A DNA stretch of 64,000 bases from Melampsora larici-populina 98AG31 (Eukaryota; Basidiomycota; Pucciniomycetes; Pucciniales; Melampsoraceae), in the NCBI RefSeq assembly GCF_000204055.1, contig NW_006768819.1:25413-89412 (forward strand). The letters run 5' to 3'. The notes under the pieces are model-generated. The model was not told the origin of the DNA. It searched no databases and saw nothing but the letters and a program-made list of their open reading frames with translations. Position numbers and translations under genes: made by a program. This document shows, piece by piece, positions 1-10,759 of the stretch. Position 1 is the stretch's first letter, and each line of letters starts with the position of its first letter.

Positions 1-217
1 TACATTCTGTTAGTATCGGGAGGAACGGATTTTTGGATGAAGAGATAATTCTTCATTACCAAAATTTTGTTTCCGTTGGGGGAATCCATTCCCCCATCTC
101 TCCTTGGTACCTGATCATTTGGGTACCGAGTCCGCCCGGTCAATGAGTTCCTAGTTCCTTTTTCATGGAATTACATACGCAGGTGCCGTCGTTCCTTTGG
201 GCACCTGCTACATACAC
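1..217 (-). repeat. Terminal repeat of a DIRS-type element (left edge)
   Basis: The right part of this stretch matches the A-repeats of the DIRS element at 27-34 kb. It has the paired GGTACC motifs, a 'catggaa' box and an identical 28-nt hairpin at 180-207 (8-bp stem CAGGTGCC / GGCACCTG). The rest is diverged, so this is a related family rather than the same one. By comparison with 33816-34070, the element's outer end lies near 212-217 and its body extends left, outside the window, on the minus strand. Confidence 0.6.
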
Positions 218-528
218 TTACTTAGTCCCCTTAACCCAATACACTCAAATGCATCACATTTTGAAATTTTATATTGAATCGCTTGTAGTGGTTGCGATTA
301 ATAATTTACATCGCATGTACAGCGAGCGATGTAAAGGGTTGAGTCGCACAGATGCTAGTCATGCATTTGAATCTGAGTGATGTTACATCACATAAAGTTA
401 CATCACAAAGGATCCATGCAATGTGAAATCACAGCGCAATTGAATCACATGAACCCTTGCAATCCAACCTCGCATGCGATGTTGAATCACTTCCAGGACA
501 ACCTACTCAAAATCACATCCTTATTACA
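218..528. other. No gene seen; ATCACAT/TTACATC-rich stretch
   Basis: No supported coding region. The stretch repeats short motifs such as TTACATCAC, ATCACATCC and TGAATCAC on both strands. It separates the DIRS-like terminus from the 3' end of the MULE pseudogene. Confidence 0.4.
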
Positions 529-1555
529 TCACACAGCACGGATGTGATTGAACATCACAAGTCCCAGTGCTTTGTGCTGGTGCATACCACCATGCCATTT
601 AAAAATGTTCCCGGTGTCTTCTAAATAGGAAGACTTTAGACTTTGGTTGACTATATTCTGTAGCACTTCTGCATGTGTAATGATACGCCTTTTGAAAAAA
701 CATAATAATAAGATAGATGAATAAGAAAGGTTAGTGCGTGTGTCAGGCATGCAATGAATGAATGAATGATTGGAATTAATCTTACGCTGCTAATCCTGGA
801 AAATCTATAATAGTTGGCCACCCCTTAGCAATACCAAGTGGGATAGTGTATTGTTCCCATTGATGCAATTGGCAGAAGTCAGCCATTTGGTTGAACTGAT
901 GGAACAATTAATGACATTAGTTTTCATAAAGGAAACAATTACATACAAAACAGAGAAAAGACTCACGGGCAAAGACATGGCACCAGTACGGCCTATTCCT
1001 TGACGTATGTTTGGCATTTGCATGAGAGAAGCCTTCATGTCAAGCAGCTTACGTGAAGGTTTATCAGGGAGTGGGTCGTTGCAAAACGGACACAAGTCAT
1101 GTTCATCTTCAGAATCATGGTCAGTGTCATTGGAGTCGGAGTCCGAGGTTGACTCATGAGATCCAAGCTGGATCTCAGTGTCCAAACTTTCTGAAAAAAC
1201 TTCAACAATAGCCTTGGAGGATAGAGCAGCCGATTTGGTTGAGGTACGTGAAACTGAGCGAGAGACTGAGGTACCTGAAGGAGTTTTGGACTGGTTAGTT
1301 TGGGTCAGTCGAAGAGGGCAGGTGGTGATGCAATGATTTGGTGATCTACAAGAACTGCATTTGGTGACTCAAATTTTTTTCCGCATTTCTTCCACTTCAT
1401 GATTTGACTTCCATTGTCCTTGAACACCATCTTGAGATAATCCAGGGTGTTTAGATGTCCCAGCGCAAGGACGGCCTCGAATGTCTCTCTTGACTTCAGC
1501 GTTGGTAATGGCAACCAGAGCAAATCGATTAGTCAATTAGTCTCTAAGAGGCTTA
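529..1555 (-). pseudogene. MULE 3' segment: zinc knuckle, acidic linker, RTC4-like domain
   Basis: This is the C-terminal part of a Mutator-like transposase gene. Reading right to left: a basic 'IRGRP' segment near 1450-1480; a CCHC knuckle (C-x2-C-x4-H-x4-C, about 1310-1352); a Ser/Thr-rich linker; an acidic stretch (SDSDSND, DSEDEHD, about 1080-1150); then a domain with CPFC, LPDKPS, FCQLH and GWPTIIDF motifs as in the Rtc4 C-terminal domain. Exons are supported by GT-AG introns: exon to 967, exon 786-895 (acceptor 896-897), exon 529-688; phases agree. Damage: a TGA at 1369-1371 just before the knuckle, where Arg is expected, and a frame shift near 1540. The Rtc4 assignment comes from remembered motif spacing and needs a profile search. 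The gene continues in the segments at 2357, 5363 and 8414. Confidence 0.6.
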
Positions 1556-2356
1556 GGGCCCGTTTGGCTGGAACCCAAAAGTAGCTTTTGGTCAAAAGCT
1601 ACACCAAAATCAAAAAGTACTTTTGACCAAAAGCACTTTTTGATTTTGGTGAAAAACTCCGGTGTTTGGTAAAGTCCTTTTGATCAATATCAAAAGCTAC
1701 TTTTGATCAAAAGTTTGTTCAAATTCAAAAGCAGCCTTGAGGCTGTTTTTGAGACGAAAAGTAGCTTTTGCCCCTCAGCTCGATTCACCAAACTCAAACT
1801 TCACCAACTCAACACCACAGTCCACCAAACTCAAAACTTCACCGACTTGACACCCTTCACCCACTCAACACATCCACTGTTCCTTCTATTGTCAATTCTC
1901 TTGTCTTTTCTTTTCACTTCACTTCACTTCAATTCAACTTATGAACGATCCAATTTGATCAATCAACTGATGAACAATTCAATCAAACACAAAGAAAAGA
2001 TTTGATTAATGCATCTAAAAACAAAAATAAATTTGACTGAGACTTGCAAGATGTAAAATTGAATTTGCGTGGTGTGAAGTGTTACGGATCAAGTTGAGAT
2101 GGAGACACAGTCGTGAATGATTGATTTTCAAGTTTTGATTCATTCAAAAGCACTGTTCACATGACCGTTACTGAACAGTCAAACAGTGGTCAAGCGGTCA
2201 ACAATGATCATTTTGATCTTTTGTTGACCTTTTTGGTTGACTGTTTGGCTTCTTCGTTTACCAAAATTCAGCTTTTCATTTTGCCCCTTGCAAACGGGGC
2301 AAAATGTCAAGTTGCTTTTGTGTAACGACTTTTGGGAAAAACAGCCAAACGGGCCC
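1556..2356. mobile_element. Non-autonomous PIF/Harbinger-type MITE
   Basis: Terminal inverted repeats start GGGCCCGTTTGGCTG and end CAGCCAAACGGGCCC, flanked on both sides by the 3-bp target duplication TTA (1553-1555, 2357-2359). The GGGCCCGTTTGG-type terminus with a TTA duplication is typical of Tourist/PIF-Harbinger MITEs. The inside repeats AAAAGTAGCTTTTG-like subterminal motifs and holds no transposase. It is inserted in the MULE pseudogene. Confidence 0.85.
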
Positions 2357-2723
2357 TTAGTTCACTGAACAATTTCCGGAGGGCATGTTCAGGAAGCTCT
2401 AAAAGTTGATCGAATTTGTTGCATGCAGCGTCAAGAAGGCCTTGATGACTTTTGGGAACTAATTGGATTAACAGTTTCCATTGATCATGAAAGGTATCAG
2501 ATGAGAGATACTCAGTTGTGTCACGAGCGTTTGCTATCTCATGTGAACAAGGAATTCCCCAAGCGCCTTGGAAAGTGTGTGTGTAAGGTTTTTGAAGAGA
2601 ATCGGGTAAGAGATCATACTGCAGTTTGAGTTTCTTGAGTGCAAAGTGTGAAATTATTCCGTTTAGTTCCTAGAAAAAAGCAGGCATTCCTTGAAGAGTC
2701 TTGGTGGTTTTAATACCAACTAG
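2357..2723 (-). pseudogene. MULE segment with SWIM-like Cys-Ser-His motif
   Basis: The minus strand reads an exon that starts after an apparent acceptor (tttttctag, about 2675) with ELNGIISHFALKK and continues through GAWGIPCSHEIANA. This is the post-catalytic region of MULE transposases, with the CSH core of the SWIM-type motif. The frame is open to the MITE insertion at 2356. Segments on either side, at 529-1555 and 5363-5865, supply the neighbouring domains of the same gene. Confidence 0.65.
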
Positions 2724-5362
2724 CACAGTGTCATTTTACTAGTCACTGGCAGGCCAGTGAGTTCCATTCACCTCAATTCAATCTCAATCTGATGTCAGTT
2801 CAATCTCAAATCAATGTCAGTTCAATATCAAATTGACCTCAAAATCAGTTTGAGTGGGGGATATGCATGGGCTGCATATACCTGCAGATCCGCATTGAGC
2901 TAGTTCAGTACTACAGCTTAAAGTGAAATTTTATCCTCCAAAATCTTCTGGTGGCTTCTTGTTACTTTCTATGTATGGTGTACTGCATTCTGAAAGTTTT
3001 ACAAAACAGATTATATTGCAAAGATTGAGTAGTCTAAAGGTTTTACCTTCCTTGCTTGTTTTGATACTTCACAAACAAATGTAATAGCTACTATCAGTCC
3101 ATTTGATCACAACCCTGGTAATAACTAATCTTTGAATGAAGTTTGGTTCATGTTGTCCTGAAGTTAAAGAACCAAGCCATGCTCTTACTTCCTTTTGAGA
3201 TAGTTTAATTGGATCCTGACCTCATCTTAGCTTCTGATTTTAACATTCTGCCACAATTCAATAAAGATACATTTGCAATTTGTTCAAAAATTGAAGGTCT
3301 AGATGATGTATTGACTAAATTTCAATATAACTTGATAATTCCTTTGCAAAAATTCTTGTACTGAGGTAGATGTAGGCGCTCAACTTCAGCAGGTAAAGTA
3401 AGCATAAGCTTGGGGTACAGAAATTTTTATTAACCTCTGAAGGATGAAAATCTTTCCATGAAAAATTCCTTCAGTCTTGATTAATTGAGGTCTCCAATTT
3501 GATCCTGTTTGATTTGCATCAACATCTTGGCATGAAATCCCAAGCAACCCATTGTGGTAATCAAATCATTAGATGATTTGAATCAACTCACTACTATTTC
3601 ATGGCACCTTACATCAACATTATAACCAATATTCCCTTTAACCTTTCCTTCAAACATGAATGTTTTTTGTTTCTTGATCATCTTTCACAACTCAATCTTT
3701 CATTTTTGTACATCATTTTCCATTTTTCATATTCAAATGCTTTCTGTGTGATTAAATTTCATTTTAGAACATTAGGGTTCAGTGTTAATTATCCAATTAA
3801 ACAAACATTACAAGAAAGAAAAATTTGAAGTTTCCAATGACAACAACAAGAACAAGATGCAAGGAAATGTAAAAAATAGATGAAATTCATTGATTGATTG
3901 ATTGATTACCTAACCCTACAAAAGAAAATAAACAAAACAAACTAGTAATTGAGTGGGTTGATCTAATTAAAGCTCACTGGAAACATTCAAATCAAAATTC
4001 AATTAAGAAAGAACTGGAAACACATTTAACAACATAAAGGACACTACAGTTAGTAAAGAAAGGAATCACAGAAGAGAAGAATCAGATGACTTACCATTGG
4101 AACATTTCATTTGAAAAAGATTGAATTTAGACAAGTCATAAAGAACAAGGAAAAGAAGAATGAAACAAAATCAAAAAAGTAGAAAGTAGAAAGATGAATC
4201 AATCAATCTAGAAAGCACAAAAGAAATTTAATCAAAATAAAGTGAAGAAAGTAAAAGGAAGAAAGAAGTTGATTAATTTTAGGTAGAAGAATCAAAAGAA
4301 GAGAAAAAAATTCAAAAAATTAAAAGAAATACAAAAATAGAAATGAATTACCTTTAGAAATTGAACTCAATTGGTGAAAAAAAGAGGTTGAGCCTGAGGT
4401 GAATGATGGAAATAAGCCAAAAGATGAGTGTGGGAACTTGAGTGGTATGTATACACTCCCCCACAAGCCGCGACCTGCAGGGGTGTGTAGATACCACTCT
4501 AGTGCTAGATTATACACACCTCCACAAGTCGCGACTTGTGGGGGGTGTATATATACCACCCAAGTTCTGGATTTGGGTTTTTGACCAAATTGTATTGTTA
4601 AACCAGGTATTTCCTGAAGAAGTCATTAAAGGCACAGTCTAATCATTTCAGCTCATATGTATGTTGAACCTTCATGATTTAAGACTTAATCTGATCCCTC
4701 AACCATACATTCATCATTTCATTCATAGTTTGAAATTACCATATTTGCAAAAGCCAAAACTACTAGTTTCCAAAGTAAAAAAATACACTTTCCCAAAACA
4801 AAAGTATATCAAAAACCTATGTACAAATAAGATGAAAAGTCCAACATAGTAAATGATATGAATTGAATGAATTATTGTCCATTCAAGTGAAAAATGTATA
4901 TATATAACAAACCAATGTATTGATATCACAAACCAAAAAACAACCACTTTATCACCCATCTTGTCCCTTTTCCTATTTTCATTTCTTAATATGATAGTTA
5001 TATCTATGATTATGAAACCTCCTTCCCAACAAAGAATCCCAACATATCGATATAATCAAGAGCTGTCACCTTCTGCTTTATAGGAGAAGTTTTTGGAAGG
5101 GGCTTAGAAGGATATTTGGTTGTGGCTCATCTGAAAATCACTCATACCTTCCAAAAATTCTGAGACCTTCATGTGTGGACATGCAACTAAACTTTATTTC
5201 AGTTCATTTTGGAAGACTGTTTGTCTGCTCCTCTAGGCCAAAAATTGAGATTGGATTGAGATTGAACTGACATTGTTTTGAGATTGTTTTGAGATTGTTT
5301 TGAGATTGGATTGAGGTGAACGTACTCACTGGCCTGCCGGTAACTAGTAAAATGACACTGTG
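2724..5362. mobile_element. CACTA-type non-autonomous DNA transposon
   Basis: The ends are inverted repeats of about 57 bp with few mismatches. They start CACAGTGTCATTTTACTAGT and contain the core ACTGGCAGGCCAGTGAG. A 3-bp duplication, TAG, flanks both sides (2721-2723, 5363-5365). CAC-starting termini with a 3-bp TSD fit the CACTA (EnSpm) group. Subterminal CAATCTCAA repeats sit inside both ends. I see no transposase; the interior is AT-rich and carries the two palindromes at 4.44-4.56 kb. It is inserted in the MULE pseudogene. Confidence 0.75.
4441..4562. repeat. Two adjacent near-palindromes of about 57 bp
   Basis: The second unit is centred on a perfect 20-bp palindrome, CCACAAGTCGCGACTTGTGG (4516-4535). 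It extends outward with TATACACACC / GGGTGTATATA arms to about 42 bp. The first unit (about 4443-4498) is a diverged copy with GTGGTAT / ATACCAC ends and a CCGCGACC centre. Both could form cruciforms or RNA hairpins. Confidence 0.7.
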
Positions 5363-5865
5363 TAGAACATTGATCTCGTTCATTTGATGATCTTCAAAGT
5401 GTTTAAAGAATTAAAACAAGTGAGAAAATCATTGTTTCGACTGTCTAGAAATTGTTTGGCGCGAAAGTGGCTGCCTTCCACGCAAGAAGTTGACAAATTA
5501 CCAAAGTGGTGAGATTTGGAGGTAAACAGGGTCACAAATTTTTCCGTTCAATGTAACCATGTGGTTGCAAGGTAATCCAGTACATGATGAGCTCGTGCTG
5601 AATCCCTAACTGCTTGAAGATTAGTGTCAAAGGCTTCCTCGGTCGATGAAGCCACAAACGTATTCCAAAGTTGCATGAATGAAGTCCAATCGCTTTCAGG
5701 AAACTTGCTTTTGCAGTTCTTTGCTATATTGATGTTGATATGCCAAGCGCATAAGATATGATTCGCCTGAGGAAAGATGGTACCAATAGCCTTGAAGAGA
5801 GCCAGCTCTGCGTCGGTTACAAACGTCTCGGGCATTCACACACTGGCGGTTTCATCCTCATCATG
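5363..5865 (-). pseudogene. MULE transposase, second half of the catalytic domain
   Basis: The ORF at 5548-5835 reads MPETFVTDAELALFKAI and then ILCAWHININ. These are the MULE motifs 'VTD-x6-A' (second catalytic Asp) and C-x-W-H-x2-N. Past the stop, the same frame continues as EKFVTLFTSK, HFGNLSTS and VEGSHF, the usual MULE sequence after the catalytic core. Two TGA codons interrupt the frame: 5836-5838 (before MPETF) and 5548-5550 (in WLH*TEKF). Both stand where Arg is plausible. Removing the insertion at 5866-8413 with one copy of its ATG duplication rejoins this segment in frame with the one at 8414. Confidence 0.8.
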
Positions 5866-6389
5866 CACAGCCCCCAATCACAAGTGACTGGCAGCCCAGT
5901 ACATCCGATGACCTCAATATGTTCTTAAATTGTTTTTAGTTTTTTTTAAGATGTTTTCAATATGTTGTGTACCATGTCTCAACCAGTTATCATAGAGATC
6001 TTCTCCAGTCATCATACAAATGCTGATCAGTCACTGGCAAGATCTCAACTGAGTGTTGAACAAGTGTTTGACAGCTATGGAAGCTCCACATCCATAACTC
6101 TCACATTCCTTTCAAGAGTGATTGAATGATCAGAGTAGCTCTAGCATGTCAGGCCAAGGTGACACCCTTGATGTAAACACCCAGTTTGCTTTTGGATAAT
6201 TTAACTGACAGCCAACTTGCTGCACAAAAAACAGAAATCAGTGGATGTCTCCATTTCAACATCTGACCTATCAAGATCGTTGTCCCATGACTAGAACAGC
6301 AGGGCAAGTCTTTACTTAAACCGCGATCACACCATTCGCACGAAGCTAGATCCGCAGCACCGTCGGACCTTCATAACTTCCCATTGTCT

Positions 6390-7673
6390 TCAGGTGGATC
6401 TGACCGCACAATCAAAGGGAAGAAGCGCGCAAGAGTGGAATGATCTCCAACACCCCCACCACCTGTACCTGCTATTGTTCCATCAGTCACCCCCTATGAA
6501 CTGGATTTGCTTCAGCACTGCCTTGAACATGCCATTGCCCCCTCTTGGACCACTCGACCCAAGCCTAACTTTGGAATGGCCAGTGCTGGTCCCCCCAAAG
6601 CAGCAGACTGGCAATATCTATTCAAAGTCTATATAGTACTTGCTTGGGTACCACATTTCAGCTCTGGAGAGGCTGGAGACACCTCTTCCAAAATACTTGA
6701 CTGCCTCCTGCAGCTCATTCAGATTGGTAACATATGTACTTTGCAATCTTTCAAAAGTGGTGACGGATAAAAGCTCACAGAGTTGGTTGAAAAGCACCAA
6801 GCAAGCCTTGGGGATGGATGGCCCCATATGATGAAAAAGCCCAATTTGCATTTTGCTGAACACATAGGCTCCATTTCAACACTTCTTGGGCCGCCTGCTT
6901 ATATGGCTAGCTGGGCAGGTGAGCGGATCATTGGTAGCCTAGTTGCAGCACGTAAAAATGGCAAGAAGGGTATGTCTTTATCTCAAAATTGGGCATATAA
7001 AAACTCAGCTGAAGTCCTTTTTCCATGACTAGAACGGCAGGGCGAGTCGTTACTTCAGCACTATTCCAGACGTAGCTTCTTCCAAGCCATGATCAATAAC
7101 AATCACACCGCCTTTGAGAATGATTCTATTATTGGAGAATACCTCTTAAGAAAGCATCAGACATTGTGGAAAGAAAGACAACTCAGTCCTATTGCCTTTG
7201 AGACCCTTCGAAAAAATGGTCATATAGGGGCAGAGTACACTGCACGCTCAAAATTTGATGTGACCACAAGGATCCTCATTTTGAACAAGCCACATAGCAC
7301 TTACAAGAAGACACCTGGAAATAGCTACATCTCATATTTCCACGACTCATGTAAAAGGAAAGGCTGTATCACGGATATTATCAAGCTTCCCAATTCTGAA
7401 CATCCACTCCTTGTTGTCAATTCATTGATACCTCTTTCTGATGATGACAAATGCAAAAGTCCGTACTATTCTTTGCCAGACTTGCTGAATGCCTCAGTGC
7501 TATATGACAAGCATGGAGGATATCATGTCATTGAGTGCAACAAGGTCATTGGGCAGCTATTTGTCATCAAGAATGAAAAAGGGACTTTTGAAATTCAAAG
7601 CAAAACACTCTCAACAGTTGAATTGATGAATCTGGTGAGTTTTGAATTGATTGGGATTTTTGCTTTTGACTGA
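6390..7673 (+). pseudogene. CACTA transposase C-terminal remnant
   Basis: The reading frame near 6500-6640 gives TPYELDLLQHCLEHAIAPSW, then RPKPNFGMASAGPPKAADW. This is the C-terminal pattern of basidiomycete CACTA (Tnp2-like) transposases ('PSW...P.NFG..S.G..KA..W'). It continues as MKKPNLHFAEHIGSI and ASWAGERIIGSL, then a 194-aa ORF (7089-7673). An acceptor-like site lies near 6390. Stops in the frame: TGA 6441-6443, TAA after KSGDG (about 6768) and TGA near 7026. No N-terminal catalytic part is present in the element, so it cannot be autonomous. Confidence 0.65.
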
Positions 7674-7718
7674 CTTTCGTGGTTTGACCAGGGATTTGTG
7701 CAAGGCAAAGATAAGGAT

Positions 7719-8220
7719 GATAGCATGGATATGGATGGATGATTGCTGCTGAACGGTCATAGGATGATGTAAATGGTCTGACCCAGGGTATCCATTCTGT
7801 TTGAACACTCTTGATTTGTAGATGATGCCAATTTGTATCTATGATTTTGAGAGGCATTATATCTGGACTTCACCTGTGCTGCTGGAAAGGATGCATATGG
7901 GGAATTGATTATGTCAGATCATTATGACTCGTATATATATTCAAGATCAGGTTAACCACTTGTGGAGGTGATAGCATGGATATGGATGGATGATTGCTGC
8001 TGAACGGTCATAGGATGATGTAAATGGTCTGACCCAGGGTATCCATTCTGTTTGAACACTCTTGATTTGTAGATGATGCCAATTTGTATCTATGATTTTG
8101 AGAGGCATTATATCTGGACTTCACCTGTGCTGCTGGAAAGGATGCATATGGGGAATTGATTATGTCAGATCATTATGACTCGTATATATATTCAAGATCA
8201 GGTTAACCACTTGTGGAGGT
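7719..8220. repeat. Perfect tandem duplication, 2 x 251 bp
   Basis: Copy 1 (7719-7969) and copy 2 (7970-8220) read as identical. Both start GATAGCATGGATATGGATGG and end CTTGTGGAGGT. The repeat lies between the transposase remnant and the right end of the CACTA-type element. It is either a very recent duplication or an assembly artefact. Confidence 0.9.
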
Positions 8221-8413
8221 CTGGTCCATGCCTAGTCAAGAACATTACAATGACCAGTCAAGATATATGTGATAACTGGTCAACCAAAAACTTGTCAAAG
8301 ACTGTGCAATGTTAGTTCAACAACCTATTCAAAACAAATTGAAAACAAATTAAAAACTTGTTAAGGTCGCCGGGATGTACTGGGCTGCCAGTCACTTGTG
8401 ATTGGGGGCTGTG

Positions 8414-8850
8414 ATGATAGATAAGCTCCTTCAGCTGCGTCAATGCCCACTTGTACTGTTCAGTCTTCTCACTATGGAGAAAACACATTGCAACAGTGAA
8501 AGTACGATTAGTATTGGTTGTCCCTACTATATGTAGTAGGGGCAGGTTGAATTGGTTTGTTTTATATGTGCAATCTAGTGTGAGCACATTTGAAAATCGT
8601 CAAGCTAAGATAATTGCAGAAGGGCTGGCGAAAAACAGATTTTGTAGGGTACTGTCCGCAGTGGTGAGGGTATGGTGAGCCCAATTGCTCTGTGTGATTA
8701 AATCAAAAAGACCTTGGATAGGTGTTTGACCTCCAAGCCATGTGTCTCTGAGTCGGGCTCTGAGGTTGTGAATGTTGCGTACTAACGGTGTAGTATTTAA
8801 AGCTCAACAAGAGCTTTACAACACCTAAGAAGGGATAATCTACTATGTGT
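8414..8850 (-). pseudogene. MULE transposase, first half of the catalytic domain
   Basis: The minus strand reads RNIHNLRARL, GGQTPIQGLFD, NLFFASP, then VLTLDCTYKTNQFNLPLLHI (first catalytic Asp in LDCTYKTN) and AMCFLHSEKTEQYKWAL. This order is diagnostic for MULE transposases. A TGA at 8600-8602 stands where Arg is expected (LA*RF). A frame slip occurs near 8812, and I cannot follow the gene further upstream. The CACTA-type insertion at 8413 splits the domain. Confidence 0.8.
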
Positions 8851-9972
8851 AATATAGTAGAAGTTGCCTACATACTGCCTTCTTCAAAGAAAGCAGCACA
8901 AGGGCACTTGCTGACCACTTTGTGATAACAGAGAAAAAGATAAAGGCACCAGAGAAATAAAGCAATACTGTTGTGTAGTATTATTCCCAGTTTTAAGCGC
9001 AAAAAAGTCCACACACTATGTTATTACTAGCAATACTGTTGTTAAGTATTATTCCCAATTTGATTTATAGTCTTTAACACACGTAAATAAATTTCTCCTT
9101 GCTTTGAAGGGGCGGATTTAAGTGATCTTGGTACAAATATAGTAAATAAATGATGATTTATAACACTACAACAAAGGTATAAGATGCAGAAAAGGGAACA
9201 ACAATCCCAAAATCATCAAAGAGTATATATATCCACATGTAACAACCTCTACAACAGTCAACAGCCTAAAAAAACAGTCAAATCTGCCTAAAGAACCCTA
9301 AAATCCATGTAATGACGCAATGTAATGATCTTGTTACTAATGTATGATGTAATTTTCACAGACAAAAGTGATCAATGACGCAATGATGTAATGTACAGCA
9401 CTTCTTAAGATGAATACAGGTGATTTTTTCCTTGTAAACTAGCTGAAAACCAATTTTTGAGATTACAAATTTTTTCAGAAGTGGTCCAATTTTGATCTAC
9501 TATAGTGCATCTTGTAGCCCTCGTGATACTGATCATTTATGACACCCATATGACCTATTTCTGATGAGTGATGAGTAAGATATTGAGTTGTGAAGTTAAG
9601 GTTTTTGGTGTTACATGTTGACTTGTGACTGTAAATTCAAGATTCACACCAATTTCCTATTTGCCTTAAAACTCTTTACATACACCTCCGTTACTAATGA
9701 TTTAAAGCTTGTAAATTATGTAATCCACTCTTCCGCGTTGAATGAGCTATCTACCAACTTAATCTGACGTCATTTGACATATGTAATTAGCTGAAAACCT
9801 TCATTTTCCACAAAAATCACCCATTTTCTTCGCTTTTCACAGCTACTACTCTCTTTTTCTTGCTCATGTAATATGACATCATCTTCTGTAACCTTAAAAA
9901 TCCTGGAAAATCCTCTTGGCAACCTTAATTTCCACTACTACCACCATTACATATGTAAACTACATGCATAAC
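8851..9972. other. No gene seen
   Basis: AT-rich sequence without a supported ORF. Two CAATACTGTTGTNNAGTATTATTCCCA blocks (about 8965 and 9031) form a short direct repeat, and ATGTAATGA motifs recur at 9300-9400. It probably holds decayed repeat sequence. Confidence 0.4.
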
Positions 9973-10356
9973 CAACCCTGGGCCAGCAACGCAGGTGTTG
10001 CGTGTTGCGCTGCGCCTGCGTTGCGGTTTTTCTGACCGCAGCGCAACATAGAATCAAATTCTAGGTTGCGGCCTGACCCGCAGCGCAACATCATTTGTCA
10101 AATCGATGGATTTTTTGGGCCGCAACAACATTTGTTGCGTTGCTGCCCAAAAAAAATCACAGTTCGGCGTTTTTTTGGCGCTGTTGCGCCTGTTGCGTTG
10201 CGCGACGGTCAAGGCGCCGCGCAACCTGACCTCACCATTTGTTGTTGCGGTACTTACCGCAGCGCAGCATGTAATGCAGGTTTGTGCTGCGTGTTGCGGA
10301 GCAACGCACCAAAAAACACTCGTGTTGCGGTGCGTTGCGTTGCTGGCACAGGGTTG
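9973..10356. mobile_element. GC-rich TIR element, copy 1
   Basis: The inverted ends are CAACCCTGGGCCAGCAACGC and its complement with one mismatch. A 7-bp duplication, GCATAAC, flanks both sides (9966-9972, 10357-10363). The 384-bp body is dense in GTTGCG/CGCAAC and stands out from the AT-rich surroundings. The small ORFs in it are by-products of this repeat and are not called. A second member is at 35381-35858. Confidence 0.8.
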
Positions 10357-10759
10357 GCATAACCCTTGTTTACCAACTTTGAAAAAGTACCTTTCTGCTA
10401 ATAACTTCTGTTTTCCCTTATCAACCTTGAAGATTAAAATTGTCACTGTATAATAAAATGTTGTTCTTTCATATTCTAACCTTATAAAACCCATAACCTA
10501 ATTATAAATAAGCTAAAAACCATTTTCCAACTTTTACACCTATATTTTCAAATTTTTCTTATCTTTGCTTTTTCTGTCTTTTTGTAATAACTTTTTAAGT
10601 AAACTATGTTGATCTTAAGAATAATTTTGAAATTAGATGACATAATATTGAGCTAATAAATATACATAAGCCTCTAAGAGCTTCAATTGATCTGAAATCC
10701 TGAATTTTGAATTTCCGGCTACACTGAAGTTTCCTAGTAACTTGGTAAAGTAAAGATGA
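10357..10759. other. No gene seen
   Basis: AT-rich DNA between the GC-rich TIR element and the second MULE fragment. The small ORF here has no recognisable domain. Confidence 0.3.

Larger units (their letters stand above)
5866..8413. mobile_element. CACTA-type transposon inserted in the MULE
   Basis: Both ends share a perfect inverted repeat of about 41 bp that starts CACAGCCCCCAATCACAAGT and contains ACTGGCAGCCCAGT. The flanks are a 3-bp duplication, ATG (5863-5865, 8414-8416). Subterminal 'AGTCAAG / GGTCAAC'-like repeats lie inside the right end. It carries a decayed CACTA transposase on the plus strand and a perfect 251-bp tandem duplication. Its size (2.5 kb) and the absence of the N-terminal catalytic part indicate an internally deleted copy. 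Confidence 0.85.

Noticed and set aside
10054..10494. Overlapping ORFs of 98-146 aa on both strands
   Set aside because: They come from GTTGCG/CGCAAC repeats of the GC-rich TIR element and have no domain content.
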